Assembly: GCA_004563275.1 (NCBI GenBank)
Contig: SFSZ01000020.1
Span: 1-25,130, forward strand
Direction: 5' to 3'
Length of the DNA stretch: 25,130 nt
Origin: a bacterium
Lineage (GTDB): Bacteria > Bacillota_I > Bacilli_A > RF39 > UBA660
In this document: positions 1 through 8,083 of the stretch, piece by piece
How positions within the stretch are numbered: the stretch's first letter is position 1
Layout of the letters: each line of letters begins with the position of its first letter
Notes under the pieces: generated by a model
What the model was told of the DNA's origin: nothing
What the model saw: the letters and a program-made list of their open reading frames with translations, nothing else
Databases searched by the model: none
Translations under genes and position numbers: made by a program

Positions 1-320
<320 letters not shown>

Positions 321-375
321 TATAATATTTATTTGATGAGTACATTATCTTGTTTTTAAAGGACAAAATCCTTTT

Positions 376-479
376 ATTGGTGACAATAGCTAAGTGGATA
401 CACCTCTTCCCATCCCGAACAGAGAAGTTAAGCACTTATACGCCGACGATAGTGTATGCGAAAATAGGTAGTTGCCAAT
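376..479 (+). rRNA. 5S ribosomal RNA (short form)
   Basis: The conserved blocks CCCATCCCGAACAGAGAAGTTAAGC (in part) and GCCGACGATAG are present, and the two ends pair (ATTGGTGAC with GTTGCCAAT) as helix I. The length is about 104 nt. That is shorter than the roughly 116 nt of Bacillus, and the loss is in the helix IV/V arm after GCCGACGATAG. Short 5S rRNAs are known in Mollicutes. The ends are inferred from helix I pairing. Confidence 0.95.
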
Positions 480-494
480 ATTTTTTTTTGCAAT

Positions 495-520
495 AAAATA
501 CTCCAATGAGTATTTTTTTT
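495..520 (+). terminator. Rho-independent terminator of the rRNA operon
   Basis: The stem AAAATACTC (495-503) pairs with GAGTATTTT (508-516) around a CAAT loop, and the T-tract runs to 520. A separate run of T at 481-489 directly follows the 5S helix and may add to termination. Confidence 0.85.
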
Positions 521-662
521 ATGTCAAGAAACCTGTAAATAATATTTATTATATTTCCCAGTATTTTTACCAACAAAAAAATAAAAATTTATATTTTAAT
601 AAAAAACTATTTTCTTCTTTGTTATTTTTTTATATTATTAAAATAGATGGAGAGGTATTAAA

Positions 663-2120
663 ATGAAGAAAGGTTTTGATAATGATAAGTACGTAAAAGT
701 ACAAAGTAAAAAAATTAAAGAAAGATTCAAAATGTTTGATAAGCTTTATTTAGAAGTCGGAGGAAAATTATTTTCTGATAATCATGCAGCCAGAGTATTA
801 CCTGGATTTAAACCAGACGCTAAAATTAGTATGTTTTTAGAACTTAAAAAAGATTTAGAAATTATTTTTTGTATAAATGCTAACGACATTGAGAAAAATA
901 AAATTAGATCTGAGTTTGGTATAACATACGACATGGAAATGTTAAACATAATAAATAACGCTCACAGATTAGGTTTTTTAGTAAATTCAGTTGTAATCAC
1001 CCTTTATAATAATCAACCAAGTGTTGATAAGTTTATTAAACGTTTAGAAAGACAAAATATAAAAACATATATTCACACATTTACTAAAGGATATCCTACA
1101 GATGTTGATACAATTGTAAGTGAAGAAGGTTATGGAGCTAATCCTTATATAGAAACAACCAAAAAATTAGTTTTAGTAAACGCTCCTGGTCCTGGGTCAG
1201 GAAAACTAGCGACTTGTTTAAGTCAACTTTATCATGAACACAAAAGAGGAGTTAATGCTGGTTATGCAAAATTTGAAACATTTCCAGTATGGAATTTACC
1301 ACTAAAACATCCTGTTAATATTGCATACGAGGCTGCTACAGCTGATTTAAAAGACATTAATATGATAGACTCATTTCACTTAGAAAAGTACGATATAAAG
1401 GCTGTAAACTATAATAGAGACTTAGAAACATTCCCTATCCTAAAAACAATATTAAATAGAATAACTGGAAAAGATATATATTATTCACCAACGGATATGG
1501 GTGTAAATATGGTTGGATTTTGCATAACAAATGATAAAGCAGTTGAAGAAGCAGCTAAAAAAGAAGTAGTAAGAAGATATTACAATGAATTAAATAACTA
1601 TAAATTAGGTTTTTGTGAATATGATACAGTTCAAAAAGTAAAACTATTAATGAATGAACTTAACATCGATGAAAACTATTTAAAAGTAGTTAAAGCAGCT
1701 TTAGATAAATCCAAAGAAAAAGGAGTTCATGTAATTGCCCTAGAACTTCCAAAAGGAAAAATAATAACCGGTAAACAAACTGAATTACTTAGTCCGGCTA
1801 GTTCATTAATAATTAATGCCGTTAAAGAATTATCAAAAATCCCAGATGACATCAATTTATTAAGTCCTTCAATATTAGAACCAATTTTAAAAATGCGTAA
1901 TAACAATAAACCATTATCATTACAAGAAGTTTTAATCGCATTATCTGTTTGTAGTGCTACTAACTCGATGATCGAAAAAGCAATTAAAAATTTATCTAAA
2001 CTAGAAGGATGTGAAGCTCACTCAACATATATAGTTCAAAATGGTGATGCTAATGCTTTAAAATCCTTAAAAATAAACTTAACATGTGAGTCAGATTTTT
2101 ATACCAATGAAATAATGTAA
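663..2120 (+). CDS. DUF1846 (UPF0371) family protein
   Basis: The 485-residue protein matches the DUF1846 family over its full usual length of about 490-505 residues. Recognisable family stretches are GGKLFSDNHAARVLPGFKPD (residues 33-52), INANDIEKNK (71-80), EGYGANPYIETT (155-166), a glycine-rich loop APGPGSGK (174-181), and GYAKFETFPVWNLPLKHPVN (200-219). The glycine-rich loop looks like a nucleotide-binding P-loop. The molecular function of the family is not firmly established. It is widespread in Firmicutes and probably cytosolic, since no signal or membrane segment is seen. The start is supported by GGAGAGG at about 649-655. The gene stands alone between the rRNA terminator and the promoter of tsaE. 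I saw no convincing promoter in the 140 nt upstream. Confidence 0.93.
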   Translation: MKKGFDNDKYVKVQSKKIKERFKMFDKLYLEVGGKLFSDNHAARVLPGFKPDAKISMFLELKKDLEIIFCINANDIEKNKIRSEFGITYDMEMLNIINNAHRLGFLVNSVVITLYNNQPSVDKFIKRLERQNIKTYIHTFTKGYPTDVDTIVSEEGYGANPYIETTKKLVLVNAPGPGSGKLATCLSQLYHEHKRGVNAGYAKFETFPVWNLPLKHPVNIAYEAATADLKDINMIDSFHLEKYDIKAVNYNRDLETFPILKTILNRITGKDIYYSPTDMGVNMVGFCITNDKAVEEAAKKEVVRRYYNELNNYKLGFCEYDTVQKVKLLMNELNIDENYLKVVKAALDKSKEKGVHVIALELPKGKIITGKQTELLSPASSLIINAVKELSKIPDDINLLSPSILEPILKMRNNNKPLSLQEVLIALSVCSATNSMIEKAIKNLSKLEGCEAHSTYIVQNGDANALKSLKINLTCESDFYTNEIM

Positions 2121-2127
2121 AGAGGTA

Positions 2128-2156
2128 TTTACAACATAAATATAATTATATATAAT
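2128..2156 (+). promoter_or_regulatory. Promoter of tsaE
   Basis: TTTACA (2128-2133), a 17-bp spacer, and a perfect TATAAT (2151-2156). Transcription would start near 2163, about 10 nt before the ATG at 2173. This rules out the in-frame ATG at 2155, which lies in the -10 region. Confidence 0.8.
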
Positions 2157-2172
2157 GAAAATAGGTGAGAAA

Positions 2173-2625
2173 ATGGATTATAAATATACATCTAGAAGTA
2201 TAGATGACACAATGGAATTAGCAGAAAATATCGAATCAGAAAAATTTCCTGGAATGGTTATATGCTTAGATGGTGAGTTAGGAAGTGGAAAAACAGTTTT
2301 TGTTAAAGGTTTTGCTAAATCATTAGGAATAACCGAAACCATTACTAGTCCAACATTTAATTTAATTAAAGAATATAATTCCGGTGAAATGCCATTATAT
2401 CATATGGACGTTTATCGTTTAGAAGGAAAATGTGATACAATTGGTTTTGATGATTACTTTAATAAAAACGCTGTTTGTATAATTGAATGGTCAGACATGA
2501 TATGTGATTGTTTACCAGAAGAAAGATTACAAATAGATTTTAAAATCATTGACGAAAACACAAGAGTTTTAGTCTTAAAACCTTATGGTGAAAAATACGA
2601 AGATTTAGTAAACTCTGTTCTTTAA
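2173..2625 (+). CDS. tsaE: tRNA t6A biosynthesis ATPase TsaE
   Basis: TsaE is the ATPase that supports the TsaB-TsaD complex in making N6-threonylcarbamoyladenosine at position 37 of ANN-decoding tRNAs. The 150-residue protein has a Walker A GELGSGKT (34-41), SPTF (59-62), HMDVYRL (77-83) and IEWSD (104-108), all family hallmarks at normal spacing. The start is placed at 2173 because AGGTGAG lies 5 nt upstream and the promoter -10 covers the other in-frame ATG at 2155. It has its own promoter and terminator. It is therefore a single-gene unit directly in front of tsaB-rimI-tsaD, not cotranscribed with them by default. Confidence 0.96.
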   Translation: MDYKYTSRSIDDTMELAENIESEKFPGMVICLDGELGSGKTVFVKGFAKSLGITETITSPTFNLIKEYNSGEMPLYHMDVYRLEGKCDTIGFDDYFNKNAVCIIEWSDMICDCLPEERLQIDFKIIDENTRVLVLKPYGEKYEDLVNSVL

Positions 2626-2650
2626 ATACTAGATAGACTAGTATTTTTTT
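2624..2650 (+). terminator. Terminator after tsaE, overlapping its stop codon
   Basis: A 9-bp stem AAATACTAG (2624-2632) / CTAGTATTT (2638-2646) with loop ATAGA, then T to 2650. The TAA stop (2623-2625) lies at the base of the stem. Confidence 0.88.
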
Positions 2651-2660
2651 TATTTTATAG

Positions 2661-2666
2661 TATAAT
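2661..2666 (+). promoter_or_regulatory. Possible -10 box for tsaB-rimI-tsaD
   Basis: A perfect TATAAT 24 nt before the tsaB start, just after the tsaE terminator. No good -35 is seen at 16-18 bp, so this is a weak call supported mainly by position. Confidence 0.45.
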
Positions 2667-2689
2667 ATTATTGATTTGGAAGTGATAAA

Positions 2690-3265
2690 ATGTACAAACT
2701 ATTTATAAGTACTTATAGCGAATTAATTACAATTGGATTATTCAAAGATAACACTCTAATTATGCAAAAAGAAAAAGAATCAGAAAAAAGTCATAGTATT
2801 TATTTAGTACCAATGATTGATGAAATCTTAAAAGAAAACAATATTGAATGTCAAGATTTATCAGAAATATTAGTAGTTAATGGACCTGGAAGCTTTACCG
2901 GAATAAGATTAGGAGTAACCGTTGCTAAAACTTTAGCGTATACCTTAAATATACCTATTAAAACAATCTCGAGTATTGAAGCAATTTCTGCATCAATAAA
3001 AGACAATAATAAAATTATAACTATTAGTGATACTAAAGGAAAATACTTAGGAATATTTGAAAATAATAAATTAGTTAATGAATTAATGTATTTAAAAAAT
3101 GCAGATTATGAACAATATATAAATAATTATAATTATCCTATATATGAAGATAGTAAATTAGATTTACAAAGTATAAATAATTATTCTCTAGAAATTGCTC
3201 CAACCCCAGCTCATGCTGTAAAAGCAATTTATATTAAAGAGATTGAGGCATTAAGTGGTAGATAA
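2690..3265 (+). CDS. tsaB: tRNA t6A biosynthesis scaffold protein TsaB
   Basis: TsaB is the inactive paralogue of TsaD that dimerises with it in the t6A complex. The hallmark NGPGSFTGIRLGV is at residues 64-76, following an ASKHA-fold N-terminus with SHS at 34-36. At 191 residues it is shorter than the typical 220-230, mainly in the C-terminal half, which is the least conserved part of the family. GGAAGTGA lies upstream of the ATG. Its last 11 nt overlap the next gene (rimI), which suggests translational coupling. Confidence 0.94.
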   Translation: MYKLFISTYSELITIGLFKDNTLIMQKEKESEKSHSIYLVPMIDEILKENNIECQDLSEILVVNGPGSFTGIRLGVTVAKTLAYTLNIPIKTISSIEAISASIKDNNKIITISDTKGKYLGIFENNKLVNELMYLKNADYEQYINNYNYPIYEDSKLDLQSINNYSLEIAPTPAHAVKAIYIKEIEALSGR

Positions 3266-3671
3266 TTATAAAGAAAATTATTATGACGAAATAATCAAAT
3301 TGGGAAAAATTGTTAATAAAGATTTTGAAAAGCTTTTTAACATAAACAATTTAAATAGAACTGAAAAAATCTATGTTTATCTTAATGATAATAAAGTAAC
3401 CGGCTTTATTCACATTTCTTCTAACTATGAAATAATTGATATCTTAAATATTGTAGTAGAACCAAAATATGAAAAACAAGGAATCGGAACAAAATTAATA
3501 AATTATATTATTAAAAAGAAAGATACAATTGTATCTAAAATAATGTTAGAAGTTAGAGAGGATAATTTAAAAGCTATTAACTTTTACAAAAAAAACAATT
3601 TTACAATTATAGCCAAAAGACAAAATTATTATAAAAACAAAGATGCCTTAATTATGGAAAGGAACATATAA
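3255..3671 (+). CDS. rimI: RimI-like GNAT N-acetyltransferase
   Basis: This 138-residue protein has the single GNAT domain expected for ribosomal-protein/N-terminal acetyltransferase RimI. It shows VVEPKYEKQGIGTKL (residues 67-81), the acetyl-CoA pyrophosphate-binding Q-x-x-G-x-G/A type loop, and LEVREDNLKAINFYKKNNF (98-116), the typical motif B. The start is GTG at 3255, with GAGG (3245-3248) 6 nt upstream. No later Met fits the family N-terminus. It overlaps tsaB by 11 nt and tsaD by 1 nt (TAATG). The order tsaB-rimI-tsaD is classic in Firmicutes and supports the name. The actual acetylation target is not shown by the sequence. Confidence 0.88.
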   Translation: MVDNYKENYYDEIIKLGKIVNKDFEKLFNINNLNRTEKIYVYLNDNKVTGFIHISSNYEIIDILNIVVEPKYEKQGIGTKLINYIIKKKDTIVSKIMLEVREDNLKAINFYKKNNFTIIAKRQNYYKNKDALIMERNI

Positions 3672-4675
3672 TGAAAGATGTATATATTTTAGCAATTGAA
3701 TCATCATGTGATGAAACAAGTATTGCCATCATAAAAAATGGTTGTGAAGATGTTGCAACCACAATTCTAACACAAATGGATACTCATGCATTATACGGTG
3801 GAGTAGTCCCAGAAATTGCCAGCAGAATGCATTGTGAAAACATTACAATGGTTCTTGAAGACGTATTTAGTAAAACAACTCTTACAATGAATGATATTGA
3901 TGCTATAGCTGTAACCTATGCACCAGGTTTATTAGGAAGCTTACTTATTGGTTTAGAATTTGCTAAAACTTTATCTTTAGTTTATAAAAAACCATTAATA
4001 AAAGTTCATCACATAGCTGGTCATATTTATGCTAATAACTTAGTCGAAAAAATGGAATTTCCATTACTTGCCTTAGTTGTAAGTGGCGGTCATACTGAAC
4101 TAGTTTTAATGGAAGACGATTATAAATTTAAAGTATTAGGAAGAACTTTAGATGATGCTATTGGTGAAGTTTACGACAAAGTAGCAAAAGTATTAGACTT
4201 ACCATATCCTGGTGGACCAAATATTGAAAAATATGCATTACAAGGAACTCCAAGCTATGACTTGCCAAAACCAATGAATAATGATGAATTAAATTTTTCA
4301 TATAGTGGTTTAAAAAGTGCAGTTATAAACTTAGTTCATAATGAAAAACAAAGAGGCAATGAATTAAGAAAATATGACCTTGCAGCATCATTTCAAACAG
4401 TTGCTATTGATGAATTAGTAAGAAAGACCGAATTAGCTATCAATCAACTAGGTATTGAAAGATTAATAATTGCCGGTGGTGTTACCGCAAATAAATATTT
4501 ACGTGGAGAAATGGAAAAACTAGCTCAAAAACATAATATCAAATTAACAATTCCACCAATGAAATATTGTACAGATAATGCTGCTATGATCGGTTGTGCA
4601 GCATATCCATTATACTTAAAAAAGGATTTTACTGATTACAGTTTAAATGCTCAAAGTGCTTTAGATTTATTCTAA
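3671..4675 (+). CDS. tsaD: tRNA t6A threonylcarbamoyltransferase TsaD
   Basis: TsaD transfers the threonylcarbamoyl group from TC-AMP to A37 of tRNA. The 334-residue length is normal. Motifs seen are SSCDETS (11-17), SRMHCENI (51-58, usually SRAHxENI), the metal-binding HIAGH with H114 and H118, VSGGHTEL (137-144), and DNAA (302-305) for the third metal ligand. The start ATG shares one base with the rimI stop (TAATG). It is the last gene of the tsaB-rimI-tsaD operon. With tsaE immediately upstream, the only core t6A gene not in the window is tsaC/ywlC. Confidence 0.97.
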   Translation: MKDVYILAIESSCDETSIAIIKNGCEDVATTILTQMDTHALYGGVVPEIASRMHCENITMVLEDVFSKTTLTMNDIDAIAVTYAPGLLGSLLIGLEFAKTLSLVYKKPLIKVHHIAGHIYANNLVEKMEFPLLALVVSGGHTELVLMEDDYKFKVLGRTLDDAIGEVYDKVAKVLDLPYPGGPNIEKYALQGTPSYDLPKPMNNDELNFSYSGLKSAVINLVHNEKQRGNELRKYDLAASFQTVAIDELVRKTELAINQLGIERLIIAGGVTANKYLRGEMEKLAQKHNIKLTIPPMKYCTDNAAMIGCAAYPLYLKKDFTDYSLNAQSALDLF

Positions 4676-4687
4676 TGCATTTTTTTT
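4645..4687 (+). terminator. Weak terminator after tsaD
   Basis: AAATGC (4645-4650) can pair with GCATTT (4677-4682) around a 26-nt loop that can itself fold (AAAG/CTTT), followed by a T run to 4687. The stem lies mostly inside the end of tsaD. It is weaker than the other terminators in this window. Confidence 0.4.
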
Positions 4688-4691
4688 GTGG

Positions 4692-4720
4692 TTGTAATAA
4701 AATTAAATTTGTAGTATTAT
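4692..4720 (+). promoter_or_regulatory. Promoter of the SipW-type signal protein at 4734
   Basis: TTGTAA (4692-4697), a 17-bp spacer, TATTAT (4715-4720). The predicted transcription start near 4727 leaves only about 7 nt before the ATG at 4734. Confidence 0.65.
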
Positions 4721-4733
4721 AAAATTGATTATT

Positions 4734-5432
4734 ATGGATAATAGTAGAAATGACAATGTATTATACAAAACTCTAATTGTAATTGCTATCCTAATACCAT
4801 TGGTAATAGGCTTTTCGTATGCCTATTTCTTAACTAATATTAAAGGAAATAAAACTATTATTTCTGGAACAACTTCCGCAAATGATTTTGTTCTAAATTT
4901 AATAACCGATAATGATGGTTATATTAACGCAACCGGTTTAGCACCAATTCAATCAATATTTGTATCAAGTAATGCTGCTAAAGGAATGTTTACAGTATCT
5001 ACAATTGATGAATCAGGTACAAATGAAAATGATTATCCAGTAGCATATAATATATCTTTAACCGATATAACTATAACAAATGGTTTAAGAGACGCTGTTA
5101 ATGATAGTTTTAGATGGTCACTAACTTGTGAAAATTGTTCAGATACAAGTAATAATAGAAGTGGTAACTTCACTGGTTTACAATCCCAACCAATTTTATC
5201 AGAATCAACAAGTGATGAAGTAACAACATATAAATATAGTGAATATGTACTAGCTGATAATTTTCAATTAATAATATGTCCCAATACAACAAAAACATAT
5301 ACATTAAGATTATGGATAGATTGGTTAGATAATGTTGAGCAATCATCAGTAATGAGTCAATCATTTAGCGCTAAAGTATCTATTCAAGGAGAAGGCGTAT
5401 ACTTGACAGGCACAAATCAATGTAAGTCATAA
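4734..5432 (+). CDS. Secreted protein with SipW-type signal peptide
   Basis: This 232-residue protein begins with a charged/polar stretch, a hydrophobic segment (residues 11-28) and the FSYAYF box (27-32). That is the pattern of SipW-dependent signal peptides of TasA/camelysin-like proteins, in which -AYF- follows the hydrophobic core. The rest is Asn/Thr/Ser-rich and beta-strand-like, with a C-x-x-C pair (TCENCSD) and two more Cys (ICPNT, NQCKS). No catalytic motif is seen. Beta-sandwich fibre or surface protein is the likely class. The start is taken as ATG 4734; a TTG at 4725 is also in frame. Neither has a Shine-Dalgarno sequence. The signal peptidase expected to process it is at 11738. 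The gene has its own promoter and terminator. The exact function is unknown. Confidence 0.75.
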   Translation: MDNSRNDNVLYKTLIVIAILIPLVIGFSYAYFLTNIKGNKTIISGTTSANDFVLNLITDNDGYINATGLAPIQSIFVSSNAAKGMFTVSTIDESGTNENDYPVAYNISLTDITITNGLRDAVNDSFRWSLTCENCSDTSNNRSGNFTGLQSQPILSESTSDEVTTYKYSEYVLADNFQLIICPNTTKTYTLRLWIDWLDNVEQSSVMSQSFSAKVSIQGEGVYLTGTNQCKS

Positions 5433-5449
5433 ATATATGGCTTTTTTTT
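5424..5449 (+). terminator. Terminator overlapping the stop codon at 5432
   Basis: AAGTCAT (5424-5430) pairs with ATGGCTT (5437-5443) with one G-U pair. The T-run is 5442-5449. The TAA stop is at the stem/loop border. Confidence 0.8.
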
Positions 5450-5451
5450 GA

Positions 5452-5479
5452 TTGTTTTTTTATAATTAATATGTATAAT
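5452..5479 (+). promoter_or_regulatory. Promoter of the ZIP transporter-patatin operon
   Basis: TTGTTT (5452-5457), a 16-bp spacer, and a perfect TATAAT (5474-5479). The leader is about 12 nt and includes AAGGTGA. Confidence 0.65.
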
Positions 5480-5497
5480 ATTGAAAAGGTGATTTAA

Positions 5498-6223
5498 ATG
5501 AAGTATTTATTAATAAACATAGTTGTTGGCTTATTCTTTTTAGCAGGAGCCTTTATTTCATTAAAACAAAAACAAAATAAAAATTTAGTAAATTTTAGTA
5601 TTGGTATGGCATTTTCTGTCTTATTACTTTTATTATTATTTGATATAATTCCTGAAACATATGAGTTATTTTCCTATGATAAAATACTATGTATAACAGC
5701 TGGCACCTTAATTGGAATATGTACTTTATTTTTACTAGAAAAAATAGTACCACATCATGATCATTATAAAGAACAAAAACATCATAGTAATCATTTAAAT
5801 CATATTGGCATCATGACTTCTCTAGCGTTAATTATTCATAATATCGTTGAAGGTATGAGTATATATGGAGTATCTCAAAGTGATTTAAAAACTGGTTTAA
5901 TTTACGCGATAGGTGTAGGTTTACACAACATTCCATTTGGAATAGAAATAACTGCCATGTTTGATAAGAAAGAAAGTAAAAAAATGTGGACATGGTTAAT
6001 TCTATTAACAATAAGTACCTTCATAGGAGGTCTAATAATATTTATCTTAAAAGATACATTAAGTGATTTTTTATTAGGGTCATTATTATCAATAACAATA
6101 GGAATGATTTTATACTTAGTATTTAACGAATTATTAGTAGAATTAAAAGAAAACTTTAACAAATTTAGTTTATATGGATTATTAATTGGAATAATCTTAA
6201 TGTTAATAGGAGTGATTTTATGA
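5498..6223 (+). CDS. ZIP family divalent metal transporter
   Basis: A polytopic membrane protein of 241 residues with about seven or eight hydrophobic segments. Two signature motifs of ZIP (zinc/iron uptake) permeases are present: HNIVEG (114-119) and HNIPFGIE (143-150), the TM4/TM5 metal site. DIIPE is at 49-53. A His-rich cytoplasmic loop at 86-102 (HHDH, HHSNH, NH) is typical of ZIP TM3-TM4 loops. It would import Zn2+ or a similar ion; the metal cannot be read from sequence. AAGGTGAT precedes the ATG. It stops with TGA, the only TGA stop in the window, and an in-frame TAG follows directly. The stop overlaps the next start (ATGA), which implies cotranslation. Confidence 0.92.
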   Translation: MKYLLINIVVGLFFLAGAFISLKQKQNKNLVNFSIGMAFSVLLLLLLFDIIPETYELFSYDKILCITAGTLIGICTLFLLEKIVPHHDHYKEQKHHSNHLNHIGIMTSLALIIHNIVEGMSIYGVSQSDLKTGLIYAIGVGLHNIPFGIEITAMFDKKESKKMWTWLILLTISTFIGGLIIFILKDTLSDFLLGSLLSITIGMILYLVFNELLVELKENFNKFSLYGLLIGIILMLIGVIL

Positions 6224-7269
6224 TAGGATTCGCTTTAGAAGGTGGCGGAGCTAAAGGAGCATATCAAGCTGGCGCTTATATTGCTTTAGTAACCAATGGA
6301 ATCAAACCCAAAATAATAGCTGGAACATCAATAGGATCACTAAATGCCGCACTTATGGCTCAAGGCGATATTAAAAAATTAGTAAGTTTATGGTTAAATA
6401 CAACCACAGATATATTCGGAATTAATAGTAAATTAATAGATAAAATTAAACATAAGAAAATAAAAAAAGAAGATGTCTTACTTGGATATGACAATCTTAA
6501 ACAAATCATTGAAAATAAAGGAATTGATACCTCAGAATTTCTAAAAATTGTTTCTGAAAATATTGATGAAAAAAAATTAAGAAAAAGTAAAATTAAATTT
6601 GGCTTAATTACTGTTAAAGTAAAAGGAATGAAACCACTTGAACTAACCATTGATGAGATTCCAGAAGGCAAAGTAGCCGAATATATTATGGCATCATGTT
6701 ATTTACCAATATTCAATTTAAAGCCAATTATTGATAATAATTACTATATTGATGGTGGATTTTATAATAATGTTCCCTTGTCATTAGTTGAACATTATGG
6801 TTGTGATACAATCTATTCCATTAGAATAAAAGGCATTGGCTTTAGTCGTAATCACTTAAAACCAGAAACCAAAGTAATTGAAATAAAACCAAAAGGTAAT
6901 TTAGGATCTATAATACTATTTGACCGTGAATCAAATGAAAGAAATATGAAATTAGGTTATTTAGATGCTTTAAGAGTAATAAAAAATTTAGATGGTGATG
7001 ATTATTATTTTTATCACAAAAAAGATAAATATTATGATCGTATAACCAGAAACATTTCTTTTGAGTTAATGAATAAATTAAAAACAAAATATAAAGTTAA
7101 AACCTCTAAAGAAGTTGTAATTAAAGTAGTAGAACAACTATTAAAAAAGGATAATCGTAATAATTTAATGTTATTAAATATTAAAAAAGAAATAAGATAT
7201 ATTAAAAAGAATATAATTATTAAAGATAACAATCTAAAAGAATTCATATTTAGTTGCAAACTACTTTAA
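6220..7269 (+). CDS. Patatin-like phospholipase family protein
   Basis: The protein has 349 residues. The first ~200 form a patatin domain: oxyanion loop GGGAKGAYQ (8-16), nucleophile elbow GTSIGS with Ser37 (35-40), and catalytic Asp178 in DGG (178-180). All parts of the Ser-Asp dyad are intact, so it is likely an active acyl hydrolase on phospholipids, cytosolic or at the inner membrane face. The C-terminal ~60 residues are Lys/Asn/Ile-rich with no recognised motif. It overlaps the ZIP gene by 4 nt and has no separate Shine-Dalgarno of note, so it is probably coupled. The -35 box of the next gene lies inside its last codons. Confidence 0.93.
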   Translation: MIGFALEGGGAKGAYQAGAYIALVTNGIKPKIIAGTSIGSLNAALMAQGDIKKLVSLWLNTTTDIFGINSKLIDKIKHKKIKKEDVLLGYDNLKQIIENKGIDTSEFLKIVSENIDEKKLRKSKIKFGLITVKVKGMKPLELTIDEIPEGKVAEYIMASCYLPIFNLKPIIDNNYYIDGGFYNNVPLSLVEHYGCDTIYSIRIKGIGFSRNHLKPETKVIEIKPKGNLGSIILFDRESNERNMKLGYLDALRVIKNLDGDDYYFYHKKDKYYDRITRNISFELMNKLKTKYKVKTSKEVVIKVVEQLLKKDNRNNLMLLNIKKEIRYIKKNIIIKDNNLKEFIFSCKLL

Positions 7270-7282
7270 AAAAATATATAAT
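7254..7282 (+). promoter_or_regulatory. Promoter of the YebC-family gene
   Basis: TTGCAA (7254-7259, inside the end of the patatin gene), a 17-bp spacer, and a perfect TATAAT (7277-7282). Confidence 0.75.
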
Positions 7283-7305
7283 ATGAAAAGCAAAGGAAGT
7301 GCCTT

Positions 7306-8025
7306 ATGGGAAGAGCATATGAAGTAAGAAAAGCAAGTATTCAAAAAAACGGAGCCGTAAAAGCTAAATTATATAGTAACTATGCAAAAGAAATTTATTT
7401 AGCTGCTAAAAAAGGTGTTCCTGAACTTGAATCAAATATAAGTTTAAAAAGAATTGTTGAAAAAGCTAAAAAAGAACAAGTACCTAGTGACATTATAAAT
7501 AGAGCAATCGATAAAGCTAAAGGTGCTGGTGGAGAAGATTACACAGAAGTTGTTTATGAAGGCTTTGGTCCTGGAGCAAGTACATTTATTATTAAAACAT
7601 TAACTGATAATGTAAACCGTACTGTAGGTTTCGTCAGAGCAGCATTTAATAAAGTTAATAAAAGTTTAGGTGTAACTAACTCAGTATCATATAACTATGA
7701 TTATTTATCAATCATTTCATTTAATAGTGACAAAGAAGAAGAAATTTTTGAAGCTATCTTAAATGAAGGCATTGAATTAGTAGATTTTGAAAATGAGAAT
7801 GGACTTATCACTATTACATGCAATCCAACCGATATCCATCATGTTAAAGATATTTTAGAAAAATTAATTCCTAACATTGAATATAGTTATGATGAAACTG
7901 GAATGTATCCTAAAGAACAAATTACTCTTGAGGGAGAAGATAAAGAAGTATTTGATAAGTTGTATAATATGTTAGATGAAATAGATGATGTAACAGCTAT
8001 CTATACCAATGTAAAACTAGATTAA
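7306..8025 (+). CDS. YebC/PmpR family regulator
   Basis: A 239-residue cytosolic protein with the full YebC/TACO1 architecture. The N-terminal helical domain carries KGVPELESNISLKRIVEKAK-type residues (about 36-55). The family stretch VYEGFGPGA starts at about residue 83, and NVNRTVGFVRAAFNK follows it. A C-terminal alpha/beta domain ends at DDVTAIYTNV. Family members act as DNA-binding regulators. Some affect translation, easing ribosome stalling at proline runs. The N-terminus MGRAYEVRKASI resembles the YeeN subgroup rather than the MAGHSKW form. GGAAG precedes the ATG. It is a single-gene unit with its own promoter and a strong terminator. Confidence 0.93.
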   Translation: MGRAYEVRKASIQKNGAVKAKLYSNYAKEIYLAAKKGVPELESNISLKRIVEKAKKEQVPSDIINRAIDKAKGAGGEDYTEVVYEGFGPGASTFIIKTLTDNVNRTVGFVRAAFNKVNKSLGVTNSVSYNYDYLSIISFNSDKEEEIFEAILNEGIELVDFENENGLITITCNPTDIHHVKDILEKLIPNIEYSYDETGMYPKEQITLEGEDKEVFDKLYNMLDEIDDVTAIYTNVKLD

Positions 8026-8037
8026 TCTAGTTTTTTT
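8013..8037 (+). terminator. Strong terminator at the end of the YebC-family gene
   Basis: A perfect 11+11 inverted repeat, AAAACTAGATT / AATCTAGTTTT (8013-8034), with T to 8037. The TAA stop (8023-8025) lies at its centre. Confidence 0.9.
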
Positions 8038-8056
8038 CATTATAAATTCATATATT

Positions 8057-8065
8057 TGATATAAT
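8057..8065 (+). promoter_or_regulatory. Extended -10 promoter of the two-component operon
   Basis: TGATATAAT: an extended TGn followed by a perfect TATAAT (8060-8065), 19 nt before the ATG. The -35 region (about TTCATT at 8036-8041) is weak, as expected for an extended -10 promoter. Confidence 0.7.
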
Positions 8066-8083
8066 ATACACGTAGGTGAGAAA

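Noticed and set aside
520..662. Promoter of the DUF1846 gene
   Set aside because: Several TATATT/TATTAT strings exist in this AT-rich gap but none has a -35 at proper distance, so I did not call one.
472..666. Open frame of 64 codons right after 5S
   Set aside because: It starts inside the 5S gene, runs through the rRNA terminator, has no ribosome-binding site and a low-complexity Phe/Tyr/Asn/Lys product.
6220..6226. Genetic code 4 (TGA = Trp)
   Set aside because: The TGA is followed at once by TAG, so it is not decisive, but all Trp codons seen are TGG and no gene has an internal TGA. That is not the pattern of code-4 Mycoplasma.
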